NCBI GenBank assembly: GCA_016284975.1
Contig: JAEEPV010000002.1
Coordinates: 1 to 6,764 of the forward strand
Source: Solobacterium sp.
Lineage (GTDB): Bacteria; Bacillota_I; Bacilli_A; Erysipelotrichales; Erysipelotrichaceae
Direction of reading: 5' to 3'
DNA length: 6,764 nucleotides
Positions 1 through 6,121 of this stretch are shown in pieces. Below the pieces are notes generated by a model. The model was not told the DNA's origin and searched no databases. It saw only the letters and a list, made by a program, of their open reading frames with translations. The stretch's first letter is position 1, and each line of letters starts with the position of its first letter. Made by a program: the position numbers and the translations under genes.

Positions 1-834
1 ATCACTGCCGATCTCATACGGTACTTCCGTTGAAACTGCCGGACGCACGCTCTGGGATGCGATCGGGAATTCCATGTTTTCGTTCTCGTATTCTTCAAAG
101 AAGGAATTGATCTTTTCCAGTGCCGCATCGATATCCAGATCGCCATCCAGGAATGTCCTGGAATTGGACGGGTGGTAATACTTCGAATGGGACGCAAGGA
201 ACTGCTCGTAGGTGAGCTCCGTGATCTTTTCCGGATCTCCGCCGGAGACAAACCGATAACAGTTATCCGGAAACAGAACTCTTCCTGCCTCGGTCATGAT
301 TACTTCATCGACCGAAGAAAACGCGCCTTTCATTTCATTGAGCACAACACCCTTGTATACCGGTTCTTCCTCTTCGGAGCGGATCTCATAATGCCATCCC
401 TCCTGATAGAAGATATTCGGATTCGTATAAATTGCCGGGTGCAGTACCGCATCGAGATAAACATCCATCAGGTTCAGAAAATCCTGCGGATTCCGGCTGG
501 AAACCGGGTAGACCGTCTTGTCCGGATAGGTCATCGCATTTAAGAATGTCTGCATCGAACTCTTTAACAGATCTACAAACGGCTCTCTTACCGGATACTT
601 TCTGGATCCGTTTAATACCGAATGTTCACAGATGTGAAAGACACCGCTGTCATCTTCCGGTATCGTCTTGAAGCCAATGCAGAACGTCTTGTTTTCATCA
701 TTCCGCTTCAGCCATGCAAGCTCTGCCCCGGTTTTGTCATGGGTCATTTCATACAGTGTTCCGTTACAGTCTGCGATCTCCCGGACCCGGTTTACCGTAA
801 ATCCGTGAAGTCTGTCGTTTTCTTTTAATATCAT
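1..834 (-). CDS. M16C zinc metallopeptidase, presequence-protease (PreP/Cym1) type, N-terminal part
   Basis: The first 278 codons of an insulinase-family (M16C) peptidase; the frame is open to the window edge, so the C-terminal part is outside. Family members are usually near 970 residues, four M16 domains forming a closed chamber that degrades short unstructured peptides, in bacteria normally in the cytoplasm. The inverted zinc motif HxxEH is present as HICEH (H67, E70 catalytic base, H71), followed by LNGSRKYPVREPF, typical of the PreP branch. The third zinc ligand is E167 in VVLNEMKGAFS. FLNAMTYPDKTVYPV (98-111) is also characteristic. The N-terminus has no signal peptide. The ATG at 834 has GGAG nine bases upstream, and the alignment-like start (ENDRLHGFTV) fits the family. 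It lies 55 bases after the small gene at 890-1138 on the same strand, so the two are probably one transcript. The residues contributed by the C-terminal half cannot be checked. Family call is firm; the exact substrate is not known. Confidence 0.95.
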   Translation of the reverse strand, partial: MILKENDRLHGFTVNRVREIADCNGTLYEMTHDKTGAELAWLKRNDENKTFCIGFKTIPEDDSGVFHICEHSVLNGSRKYPVREPFVDLLKSSMQTFLNAMTYPDKTVYPVSSRNPQDFLNLMDVYLDAVLHPAIYTNPNIFYQEGWHYEIRSEEEEPVYKGVVLNEMKGAFSSVDEVIMTEAGRVLFPDNCYRFVSGGDPEKITELTYEQFLASHSKYYHPSNSRTFLDGDLDIDAALEKINSFFEEYENENMEFPIASQSVRPAVSTEVPYEIGSD

Positions 835-889
835 GCTGTTTTTCTCCGTCGCTAACAGTTTAACACAGGTTTCTTAACGCTCCGGCGAT

Positions 890-1138
890 TCACAGAAAAC
901 GGATTTCAAAACTCTGATCGCTGCCCTCTTCTTCCATCAGCAGATCCATTTTGATCCGGTCTTTGTCGCAGGGGCGCATCTTCGCCTGTTTTACCCGAAT
1001 CCCGCAGCTGCGAAGATATCGCTCCAAAAGACCCGGTTCCTGTTCCATCACTTTCGCAAAGGATGCCGGAGTTACTTCTCCGATATTATGAATCTGACTG
1101 AGTATATAGGTATGAAGCTGTTGTTCGTTTTCGCTCAT
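890..1138 (-). CDS. Small hypothetical protein, 82 aa
   Basis: I do not recognise this protein. It is 82 residues, soluble, without signal peptide or membrane segment. The N-terminal half (about 5-47) looks helical (LHTYILSQIHNI, PASFAKVMEQEPGLLERYLRSCGI); residues 48-61 are rich in Lys/Arg, followed by an acidic stretch (LLMEEEGSD, about 66-74) and a short hydrophobic end (FEIRFL). Two Cys (C45 and C57) are too far apart and too few for a clear metal site. It is probably real: it has a strong GGAGGG ribosome site 4 bases before the ATG (complement of 1143-1148), a candidate promoter at 1197-1224, and fills the space before the M16C peptidase on the same strand. Position suggests cotranscription with that peptidase, but no functional link is shown. 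A helical nucleic-acid- or protein-binding role is a guess only. Confidence 0.75.
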   Translation of the reverse strand: MSENEQQLHTYILSQIHNIGEVTPASFAKVMEQEPGLLERYLRSCGIRVKQAKMRPCDKDRIKMDLLMEEEGSDQSFEIRFL

Positions 1139-1196
1139 TGTTCCCTCCGCTTTACTCTTAGTGCGAAAACAGAAAATCCCCGCTAGAAATTCCTCC

Positions 1197-1224
1197 GTTT
1201 TATCAATGGAACGATTCTTGTAAA
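1197..1224 (-). promoter_or_regulatory. Candidate sigma-A promoter for the 890-1138 gene and the M16C gene
   Basis: Read on the minus strand: -35 TTTACA (complement of 1219-1224, five of six to TTGACA), a 16-base spacer, and -10 TAAAAC (complement of 1197-1202, four of six) preceded by TGA, i.e. an extended -10. It would start transcription near 1190 and leave a leader of about 50 bases containing the GGAGGG site. This is by-eye matching without start-site data. Confidence 0.4.
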
Positions 1225-1245
1225 AACGACACGCTGTGGTATATT
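1218..1245 (+). promoter_or_regulatory. Candidate extended -10 promoter for the FAD-dependent dehydrogenase gene
   Basis: -35 TTGTAA (1218-1223, four of six), a 16-base spacer, and -10 TATATT (1240-1245, five of six) directly preceded by TGG, giving the TGn extended -10. The predicted start near 1252 gives a leader of roughly 84 bases, in which the ribosome site AGAGGA (1322-1327) lies 8 bases before the ATG. By-eye match only. Confidence 0.42.
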
Positions 1246-1335
1246 GGCATCAACATCGGAAGCAATCTGCTCACCGGCATTAAGAACATACCGGAAGACC
1301 GTTCTCCATCTGCAATTAATTAGAGGAACTGACTG

Positions 1336-2922
1336 ATGATCGAACTGGAACTGCGGATGCCGATTCAGGAATCGATGGATCCGATCGAAACCGCAATCAA
1401 AAAATACAGACTGAACCGGGCCGGAATTCATTCCGCCTCGATTGCTCATCGCTCGTTAGATGCACGCGCAAACCGGGAAGCGGTATATCTTTACCAGATT
1501 CGGTTTGAGACTGCTCAGGAAGCGGAACTGATCCGAAAGCTGAAAAACAGGGCGCGTATCGTTACACCGTTTCATTACCAGCTTCCACAACCGGGTGACA
1601 AACCGCTCTCGTTCCGTCCGGTCATTGTCGGCTTTGGGCCCTGCGGGATGGCCGCAGGACTGCTGCTGGCAAGAAAAGGCTATCGGCCTTTAATTCTGGA
1701 ACAGGGCCCTTCGATTCACGAGCGGAAACAGGCAGTTGAGGAATACTGGAAGACCGGGATTCTCGACAAACGCCGCAATGTACAGTTCGGGGAAGGCGGA
1801 GCCGGAGCGTTTTCCGATGGAAAGCTTACAACCCGGATCAAGGATCCCCGTGTCGAACTGATACTGCAGGAGCTGATCAAAGCCGGCGCAGATCCTTCGA
1901 TCGCATGGCTGAATCATCCCCACATCGGAACGGACGCTTTTATCGATATTAATATTACGATCCGCAAAGAAATCGAACGTCTTGGCGGTGAGATCCGTTT
2001 TGATACAAAACTGACCGATATCGAGACCAACGGGGAACGGATCACAGCCATCCGTACCGATACGAACGAAGAGATTCCGTGTGATGCGTTATTGTTGGCG
2101 CTTGGAAACAGTGCAAGAGATACCTTCCGCATGCTGGATGAGAGAAAGGTTCCCCTTTCTTCCAAGCAGTTTGCGGTAGGCCTTCGCTGTGAACACCTGC
2201 AGTCCTTTATCAATGCCAGACAGTACCGGAATATCTCAGACTGGTCGTCCCTGCCGCCAGCAGAGTATCACCTCTCACATACTTCCAGTCTGAAGAAAGG
2301 CGTCTATAGTTTCTGCATGTGTCCGGGCGGTTATGTGATCGCCGCCGCAAGCACGCCGAATACGACCGTGACCAACGGTATGTCCTACAGCAGACGGGAT
2401 GGAACCAATGCCAATTCCGCGCTTGTCATACAGGTTGATTCTTCCGATTACGGAAGCGGTCTCTTTGACGGGATGCTCTATCAGGAACACCTGGAGGAAC
2501 TTGCGTATCAGCTGGGAGAACAGAAAGCACCCTGTGAAACGATTGCGCATTATCTCGATCCTGCCAGACCAAACGAACCCACTTCCGTTTTGCCCACCTA
2601 TCCGCTTGGCACTGCCATGACGGATCTTCATCAGCTGTTCCATGCGCCTATCAATCAGTCGCTGGAAGAAATGCTGAGGCATACAGAAACGATCTTTCCG
2701 GGATTTACCGCAGAAGGCGCATTGTTTACCGGTGTCGAGACCAGGACAAGTTCCCCGATCCGGATCATTCGTGACATACATACCTTTGAAAGCAGTATTT
2801 CCGGTATCTTCCCTTCTGGTGAAGGGGCAGGTTATGCCGGAGGAATCGTCAGTTCCGCGATCGATGGGATCCGCTGTGCAGAGAAGATCATCGAGCGCTG
2901 GAAACCTTCAGAAATTGATTAG
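1336..2922 (+). CDS. FAD-dependent dehydrogenase-like protein (COG2509 type)
   Basis: A 528-residue NAD(P)/FAD-dependent oxidoreductase of the uncharacterised COG2509 family; about 530 residues is the usual size, so it looks complete. Residues 1-90 form the small N-terminal domain typical of the family. The FAD-binding Rossmann fold starts with VIVGFGPCGMAAG (96-108, GxGxxG at 99-104) and ends in LILEQG, with E122 as the expected ribose ligand. NVQFGEGGAGAFSDGKL (148-164) is the family's signature loop, FCMCPGG is at 326-332, and the C-terminal flavin-binding stretch GEGAGYAGGI is at 495-504. There is no signal peptide, so it is cytosolic. The start is supported by AGAGGA 8 bases upstream. 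It is transcribed alone, away from the minus-strand genes on the left, and ends at a strong terminator. Family and FAD binding are secure; the substrate and electron partner are unknown. Relatives are often loosely named after geranylgeranyl reductases or glutamate synthase small subunits, which should not be copied here. Confidence 0.93.
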   Translation: MIELELRMPIQESMDPIETAIKKYRLNRAGIHSASIAHRSLDARANREAVYLYQIRFETAQEAELIRKLKNRARIVTPFHYQLPQPGDKPLSFRPVIVGFGPCGMAAGLLLARKGYRPLILEQGPSIHERKQAVEEYWKTGILDKRRNVQFGEGGAGAFSDGKLTTRIKDPRVELILQELIKAGADPSIAWLNHPHIGTDAFIDINITIRKEIERLGGEIRFDTKLTDIETNGERITAIRTDTNEEIPCDALLLALGNSARDTFRMLDERKVPLSSKQFAVGLRCEHLQSFINARQYRNISDWSSLPPAEYHLSHTSSLKKGVYSFCMCPGGYVIAAASTPNTTVTNGMSYSRRDGTNANSALVIQVDSSDYGSGLFDGMLYQEHLEELAYQLGEQKAPCETIAHYLDPARPNEPTSVLPTYPLGTAMTDLHQLFHAPINQSLEEMLRHTETIFPGFTAEGALFTGVETRTSSPIRIIRDIHTFESSISGIFPSGEGAGYAGGIVSSAIDGIRCAEKIIERWKPSEID

Positions 2923-2925
2923 TTT

Positions 2926-2963
2926 AAAACCGATTCCCTCGTCCTGAGAAGAATCGGTTTTTT
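2926..2963 (+). terminator. Intrinsic terminator, possibly bidirectional
   Basis: An 11-bp perfect stem (AAAACCGATTC at 2926-2936 with GAATCGGTTTT at 2951-2961) encloses a 14-base loop in which CTC (2938-2940) can pair with GAG (2946-2948). The right arm runs into T2958-2963. It begins 3 bases after the TAG of the flavoprotein gene, so it ends that transcript. On the minus strand the stem is followed by TTTT, so it may also stop transcripts from the convergent esterase-family gene ending at 3023. Confidence 0.9.
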
Positions 2964-3022
2964 CAGTTCGTTATATTACGCAATTGTTTCTGTCATTATG
3001 CAGTGACATGTCTGATACAGCG

Positions 3023-4309
3023 TTACGGATTTGGAACTTCCTGTATTACCGTTGGGTGTGCTTCGCTGACAAAAATCATACTGTCAAAGAGGATGGCGGG
3101 AGAACGATAGATGCGATAGCTCATCGGAACAAACGTCATAAAGAAGGCATTGTAAGAGTCCCCAAGACTGCCCATCCAGCAATAGTCGTGAACGGCAGGA
3201 TAAAGCGGAGAATCCTCGCTCACCGCAGAGAAATCCAGCCAGCACATTTCGTATCCGCATTCCTTGGCGGCATTTGCCAGAGGATCATGGGAATAGAACA
3301 TATGGGTAATCCGCTTTCCGCTCTGCAGGGGAAGATTGACTGTGGCCTTTCGGAAATCTGTTCCGGTCACATAATAGGCATCTTCGCCGATCGCATCTGC
3401 CAGAAGATTTCCCATGACTTTGTTTTCCGCATCATAGGAGCCTTTCTGTTCTACATGCCCGTTATGTGCACTGACAAAGATACAATTATGTCCTCTGGCT
3501 TCTTCCTGTTCCAGGATCCACAGAATATTCTCTGCCATGAACTGATCGCGCATTCCGACAGGATTGTTTCCTGCGTTATATTCCGCAAACAGCGCAGCAT
3601 TCTGCAGCAGGATATCGACTGTATGAATGCCGATGGAATCCGATGGATCAAACTGATCCCGGATCTCTGTAAGGGCTAATCTCCGCTCTTCAAGCGTGGA
3701 TGTTTCCGAAAAGGATTCCGCTTCTGCATCCCACAGCTGATCCAGCCTGCCGGTATCAATACCGGCTTTGGCCGCCGCTTCTTTCAGACAGATATATTCC
3801 TTTTCGCTTCGCTGCATGTCAAAGCCATAGAAGATCAGGTCTTCTCCCTCGGCTGCAGTCTCATTGTATTCGCGCATCCAGCGGATCAGATCCGCCATTT
3901 CTTCCGTACGGTAGATCGCAAACCCGATCGCTGCAGCGGCTTCTTCTGCACTTCCTTCACCACCGTGGATATATTTGTTTGCCAGTTCACACCCGCCGTA
4001 ATCTCCTTCCAGACAGAAGGCACGGATGCCGTATCGCTCTGCCAGGCTCTGAAATACGGTGCGCTTCAGCTGCTGAAACTCTTTGTTTCCGTGCGTCGCT
4101 TCACCAAGTGCAGCTATTCGTGTATGTTCCGGCAGGATAATCTCCGTCACTTCCCTGGCATGGGAAGAAAAGGCTTCTTTGTCTGCGCATTTCCCTGGTC
4201 CAAGCCCTCCGAAATGGGAGAAGATAACACCAAAGATCAGCAGAGCCGCAAGAAGACACAGCAGGATGATCCTGCCGGTATGTGATTTTTTTCTGGTTTC
4301 TGATGGCAT
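3023..4309 (-). CDS. Membrane-anchored erythromycin esterase family protein
   Basis: A 428-residue member of the erythromycin-esterase (EreA/EreB-like) fold family. Some members hydrolyse the macrolide lactone ring; many chromosomal relatives have unknown substrates. Visible motifs: ALGEATHGNKEF (67-78, with H73 matching the essential GExTHG histidine), FCLEGDYGG (98-106, E101), GFDMQ (162-166), RDQFMAENILWI (254-265) and FVSAHNGHV (278-286, H282 and H285). All expected catalytic-site motifs are therefore present. Unlike the cytosolic Ere enzymes it has a basic N-terminus and one hydrophobic segment (about 14-31), so the catalytic domain is probably outside the membrane; no lipobox is seen. 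I start it at the ATG at 4309 because AGGAG lies 6 bases upstream; the frame stays open to a GTG at 4375 (22 more residues) but that has no good ribosome site. It lies 112 bases downstream of the DUF308-like gene. Real macrolide resistance is not shown; a native ester or lactone substrate is equally possible. Confidence 0.9.
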   Translation of the reverse strand: MPSETRKKSHTGRIILLCLLAALLIFGVIFSHFGGLGPGKCADKEAFSSHAREVTEIILPEHTRIAALGEATHGNKEFQQLKRTVFQSLAERYGIRAFCLEGDYGGCELANKYIHGGEGSAEEAAAAIGFAIYRTEEMADLIRWMREYNETAAEGEDLIFYGFDMQRSEKEYICLKEAAAKAGIDTGRLDQLWDAEAESFSETSTLEERRLALTEIRDQFDPSDSIGIHTVDILLQNAALFAEYNAGNNPVGMRDQFMAENILWILEQEEARGHNCIFVSAHNGHVEQKGSYDAENKVMGNLLADAIGEDAYYVTGTDFRKATVNLPLQSGKRITHMFYSHDPLANAAKECGYEMCWLDFSAVSEDSPLYPAVHDYCWMGSLGDSYNAFFMTFVPMSYRIYRSPAILFDSMIFVSEAHPTVIQEVPNP

Positions 4310-4315
4310 AGTTAA

Positions 4316-4320
4316 CTCCT
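4316..4320 (-). promoter_or_regulatory. Ribosome binding site that fixes the esterase-family start
   Basis: AGGAG on the minus strand, 6 bases before the ATG at 4307-4309. It favours this start over the upstream in-frame GTG at 4373-4375, whose preceding bases carry no comparable site. Confidence 0.8.
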
Positions 4321-4341
4321 GAAAGATATAACGCTGTTGTT

Positions 4342-4371
4342 TTTGTATTCGTGAAATTACGTTTCTGTAAA
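4342..4371 (-). promoter_or_regulatory. Weak candidate promoter for the esterase-family gene
   Basis: Minus-strand -35 TTTACA (complement of 4366-4371, five of six) and -10 TACAAA (complement of 4342-4347, four of six) with an 18-base spacer. The start would fall near 4335, leaving a leader of about 26 bases with the AGGAG site. If real, the gene can be expressed apart from the upstream membrane operon. Weak -10; by-eye only. Confidence 0.3.
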
Positions 4372-4379
4372 ACACCCCT

Positions 4380-4403
4380 GGGCTATGACGGGAGTCACTG
4401 CCC
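4380..4403 (-). terminator. Imperfect hairpin after the DUF308-like gene (weak terminator or attenuator)
   Basis: On the minus strand GGGC and GCCC pair, then after an A/A mismatch GTGAC pairs with GTCAT (one G-T wobble) around a TCCC tetraloop. The only T-run (TTTT, complement of 4369-4372) begins 7 bases after the stem, which is too far for a textbook terminator. It lies 18 bases past the stop of the DUF308-like gene and just upstream of the candidate promoter, so it may give partial termination, protect a processed 3' end, or serve as a protein site. Confidence 0.35.
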
Positions 4404-4421
4404 GAACCAAAGCTGTACTCG

Positions 4422-4952
4422 TTACTGAATTGCGATGATTTCGGTCGGACGAACTGCGTTGATAATACGCATCACCGCATTGTAGAACAACATGAAGCAG
4501 AAGATGGTTACCACCATTTTCGGTGTGTTCATCATGACGATACACAATACTGCACCAACGACACATACGGTACCGCGTATGAACTGCAGGATCCAGTGTC
4601 CCTGCAGCCTTCTCAGATCCATTGCGTTCATGATGTCTACGGCGCCGCTGAATGCCAGCATGCCGACCATATACAACATGACATATGTCGAAGGGATCGT
4701 ACTGAGTGTAAAAATAAACAGCGAGAGATCGAGAAACAGAATTCCGCGGTAAAGAATCTCTTTTCCACCAACCATATATCTTGCCATTTGGAAGTAATAC
4801 ACCAGCATGCGGATACTGTAAATAAACAGCAGAAACGCAAATGCCAGAATTACAAAGAGATATGCCTCTTCACCTATAAACAGAATCAAAAGCCCGAATA
4901 AGATCATTAAGAACGCAGCCAGAACATTCGAGAATTTCTGCCAGTTTGTCAT
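4422..4952 (-). CDS. DUF308/HdeD-like six-helix membrane protein
   Basis: 176 residues, almost entirely hydrophobic, with six probable membrane helices (about 9-27, 30-53, 67-84, 89-110, 120-141 and 144-165), short polar loops and both ends probably cytoplasmic. The size, six-helix layout and repeated pattern of paired helices separated by short basic turns (RMLVYYFQMAR, DLRRL, RIINAVR) fit the DUF308/HdeD family; the E. coli namesake is an acid-resistance membrane protein whose mechanism is not known, and most members are uncharacterised. Its ATG overlaps the TGA of the DUF6765 gene by four bases (ATGA, 4949-4952), so translation is probably coupled. AGGG (complement of 4960-4963) lies 7 bases upstream and a stronger GGAGG (4966-4970) lies 13 bases upstream. 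It is the last gene of the coupled trio. The family call rests on general pattern rather than a sharp motif. Confidence 0.8.
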   Translation of the reverse strand: MTNWQKFSNVLAAFLMILFGLLILFIGEEAYLFVILAFAFLLFIYSIRMLVYYFQMARYMVGGKEILYRGILFLDLSLFIFTLSTIPSTYVMLYMVGMLAFSGAVDIMNAMDLRRLQGHWILQFIRGTVCVVGAVLCIVMMNTPKMVVTIFCFMLFYNAVMRIINAVRPTEIIAIQ

Positions 4953-6121
4953 ATGTTATCCCTGTCCTCCATATTCTTTATGATCTTTCGATAATCATTA
5001 ATTCCATGGAATCCTTTTCTTGTGTAGTCAATTGAAATACCTGCAAGTTTACTGCCGCTGGCAGAGATCCTTGAGGTGACCATACTCTTATGTGTCATAG
5101 CCGCAATGAAGAATCTTCCAAGGAAGGTTTCATCATCCTTTTTATCCGCCGGGGCGGAAGTATATTCATTGTGATACTCATCAATTTTGAACTCACGGAT
5201 CGTTTCTCTGGTAATCGATTCCCCCAGTGCTTTCCAGTCCTGTGAATCATCCACCCTGCGGATCGAAAGAATGCGCTCAATTGCTTCCCGGTACGGTTCA
5301 ATCGCAGTCCAGGCATAGGTCTCCTTTTCAAAGGTCGGATGCTGACCGCTCAGATACTGCAGGGCATAGACCATCTGGGCAAAAGCATGGATATAATCAT
5401 GCGGGTTGTCTTTTACGATCTCTGCATAATCTCCCCAGGCAGGCAGATAGACATAGCGGATAAAGCTGTAGTCCGGAAGATGGCCTGCTCTTCCATGTCC
5501 GAGATTCATAATATTGTTCTCGGATGCCTGAAACAGACTGCCGGTATATTCGCCCTTTTCCGGATCTTCCTTTGCGGCAGGATTGTGTCCGAATTCGACC
5601 GGACGCCGTTTGAAGCTGCCGTCTTCCTGCGGCATCAGTTCATAAAAGTAGCTGTTCGTATTGTTGATGACAAGCGAAGGGGTTCCGGCAAAGTAGGTAT
5701 GCGCCCACGTATCCGCAAGAACATGCATGGCAAGACCGATCGCCTCATTGCCGTTATTCTTCGCAAGATTGACCGTATCTACCAAGAGATCCCCATTGGG
5801 CCCGCAGATCAGACGGTACTTGTTCTTGTATGTTTTTGAACCTTTTTTGACTTCCGCATTCAGATCGCGGGGAAGGAAATGAAAGGATGACCAGATTCGC
5901 GTGATATCCTGCAGACCAACGGTATCGGTTCTTGCGTTTACCATTTCCGACTGCAGCTGTGTCGTTGCCGCAGAGAGCGGTCCGTTAACGGTTTTCAGAA
6001 ATGTTTTTGTACAGTTATCAACAAGCTGGGCACTGTAACAGATTTCCTGACACGCCTCATGCGGAAACCCTGCGATCGCCGCAGCACAATAGGTTGCATA
6101 GTAATGGAAATCGCTGTTCAT
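4949..6121 (-). CDS. DUF6765 family protein, putative metal-dependent hydrolase
   Basis: A 390-residue protein that I recognise as DUF6765 from its N-terminus MNSDFHYYATYCAAAIAGF followed by an A-x-L-V-D helix (AQLVD, D35). HVLADTWAHTYFAG (133-146) gives H133-x3-D137-x3-H141, which resembles the zinc-binding H-x3-D core of zinc-dependent phospholipase C and S1/P1 nucleases. Other candidate ligands in helical contexts are H6, D35, H81 (FHFLPRD), H209, H214 and D217 (GHGRAGHLPDYSFIRY). The length and all-helical look also fit that fold, but the link is my inference; no activity is established for DUF6765 as far as I know. There is no signal peptide or membrane helix, so it appears cytosolic, unlike the secreted phospholipases. 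The start is good: GAGGAG lies 8 bases upstream and the conserved DFHYY begins at residue 4. The ATG overlaps the TGA of the preceding membrane gene (ATGA at 6118-6121), and its own TGA overlaps the next start. Confidence 0.88.
   Translation of the reverse strand: MNSDFHYYATYCAAAIAGFPHEACQEICYSAQLVDNCTKTFLKTVNGPLSAATTQLQSEMVNARTDTVGLQDITRIWSSFHFLPRDLNAEVKKGSKTYKNKYRLICGPNGDLLVDTVNLAKNNGNEAIGLAMHVLADTWAHTYFAGTPSLVINNTNSYFYELMPQEDGSFKRRPVEFGHNPAAKEDPEKGEYTGSLFQASENNIMNLGHGRAGHLPDYSFIRYVYLPAWGDYAEIVKDNPHDYIHAFAQMVYALQYLSGQHPTFEKETYAWTAIEPYREAIERILSIRRVDDSQDWKALGESITRETIREFKIDEYHNEYTSAPADKKDDETFLGRFFIAAMTHKSMVTSRISASGSKLAGISIDYTRKGFHGINDYRKIIKNMEDRDNI

Larger units (their letters stand above)
1139..1335. 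promoter_or_regulatory. Divergent intergenic region
   Basis: The 197-base spacer between the small minus-strand gene and the plus-strand flavoprotein gene must hold the start signals for both directions. I see one candidate sigma-A promoter per strand (listed separately) whose -35 hexamers overlap around 1218-1224. It also holds a plus-strand frame, open from 1162 to a TAG at 1321-1323, that has no ATG or convincing start. No clear operator palindrome or riboswitch fold was seen. Confidence 0.6.

Noticed and set aside
172..543. A 123-codon open frame on the plus strand near the left edge
   Set aside because: Antisense to the M16C peptidase, whose zinc motif and family sequence fill this region.
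1183..1449. An 88-codon open frame on the minus strand across the divergent spacer
   Set aside because: It overlaps the start of the flavoprotein gene in antisense and covers the candidate promoters. The part near 1183-1300 reads somewhat protein-like but has no start of its own.
2275..2781. A 168-codon open frame on the minus strand
   Set aside because: Antisense to the flavoprotein gene, with irregular Cys/Arg-rich composition and no family motif; a shadow of the real gene.
2991..3008. Short inverted repeat TGTCA/TGACA downstream of the esterase gene
   Set aside because: Only a 5-bp stem with an 8-base loop and no T-run; too weak to call a terminator or operator.
2984..3679. A 231-codon open frame on the plus strand
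   Set aside because: It lies antisense inside the esterase-family gene, whose minus-strand protein carries clear family motifs; the plus frame has no recognisable domain and no good ribosome site.
4310..4375. N-terminal extension of the esterase-family protein to a GTG at 4375
   Set aside because: No good ribosome site for the GTG, while AGGAG stands 6 bases before the ATG at 4309; the extension would also put a polar stretch before the basic membrane-anchor start.
5339..5839. A 166-codon open frame on the plus strand
   Set aside because: Antisense to the DUF6765 gene, which has conserved motifs and coupled starts; the plus frame has no supporting signal.
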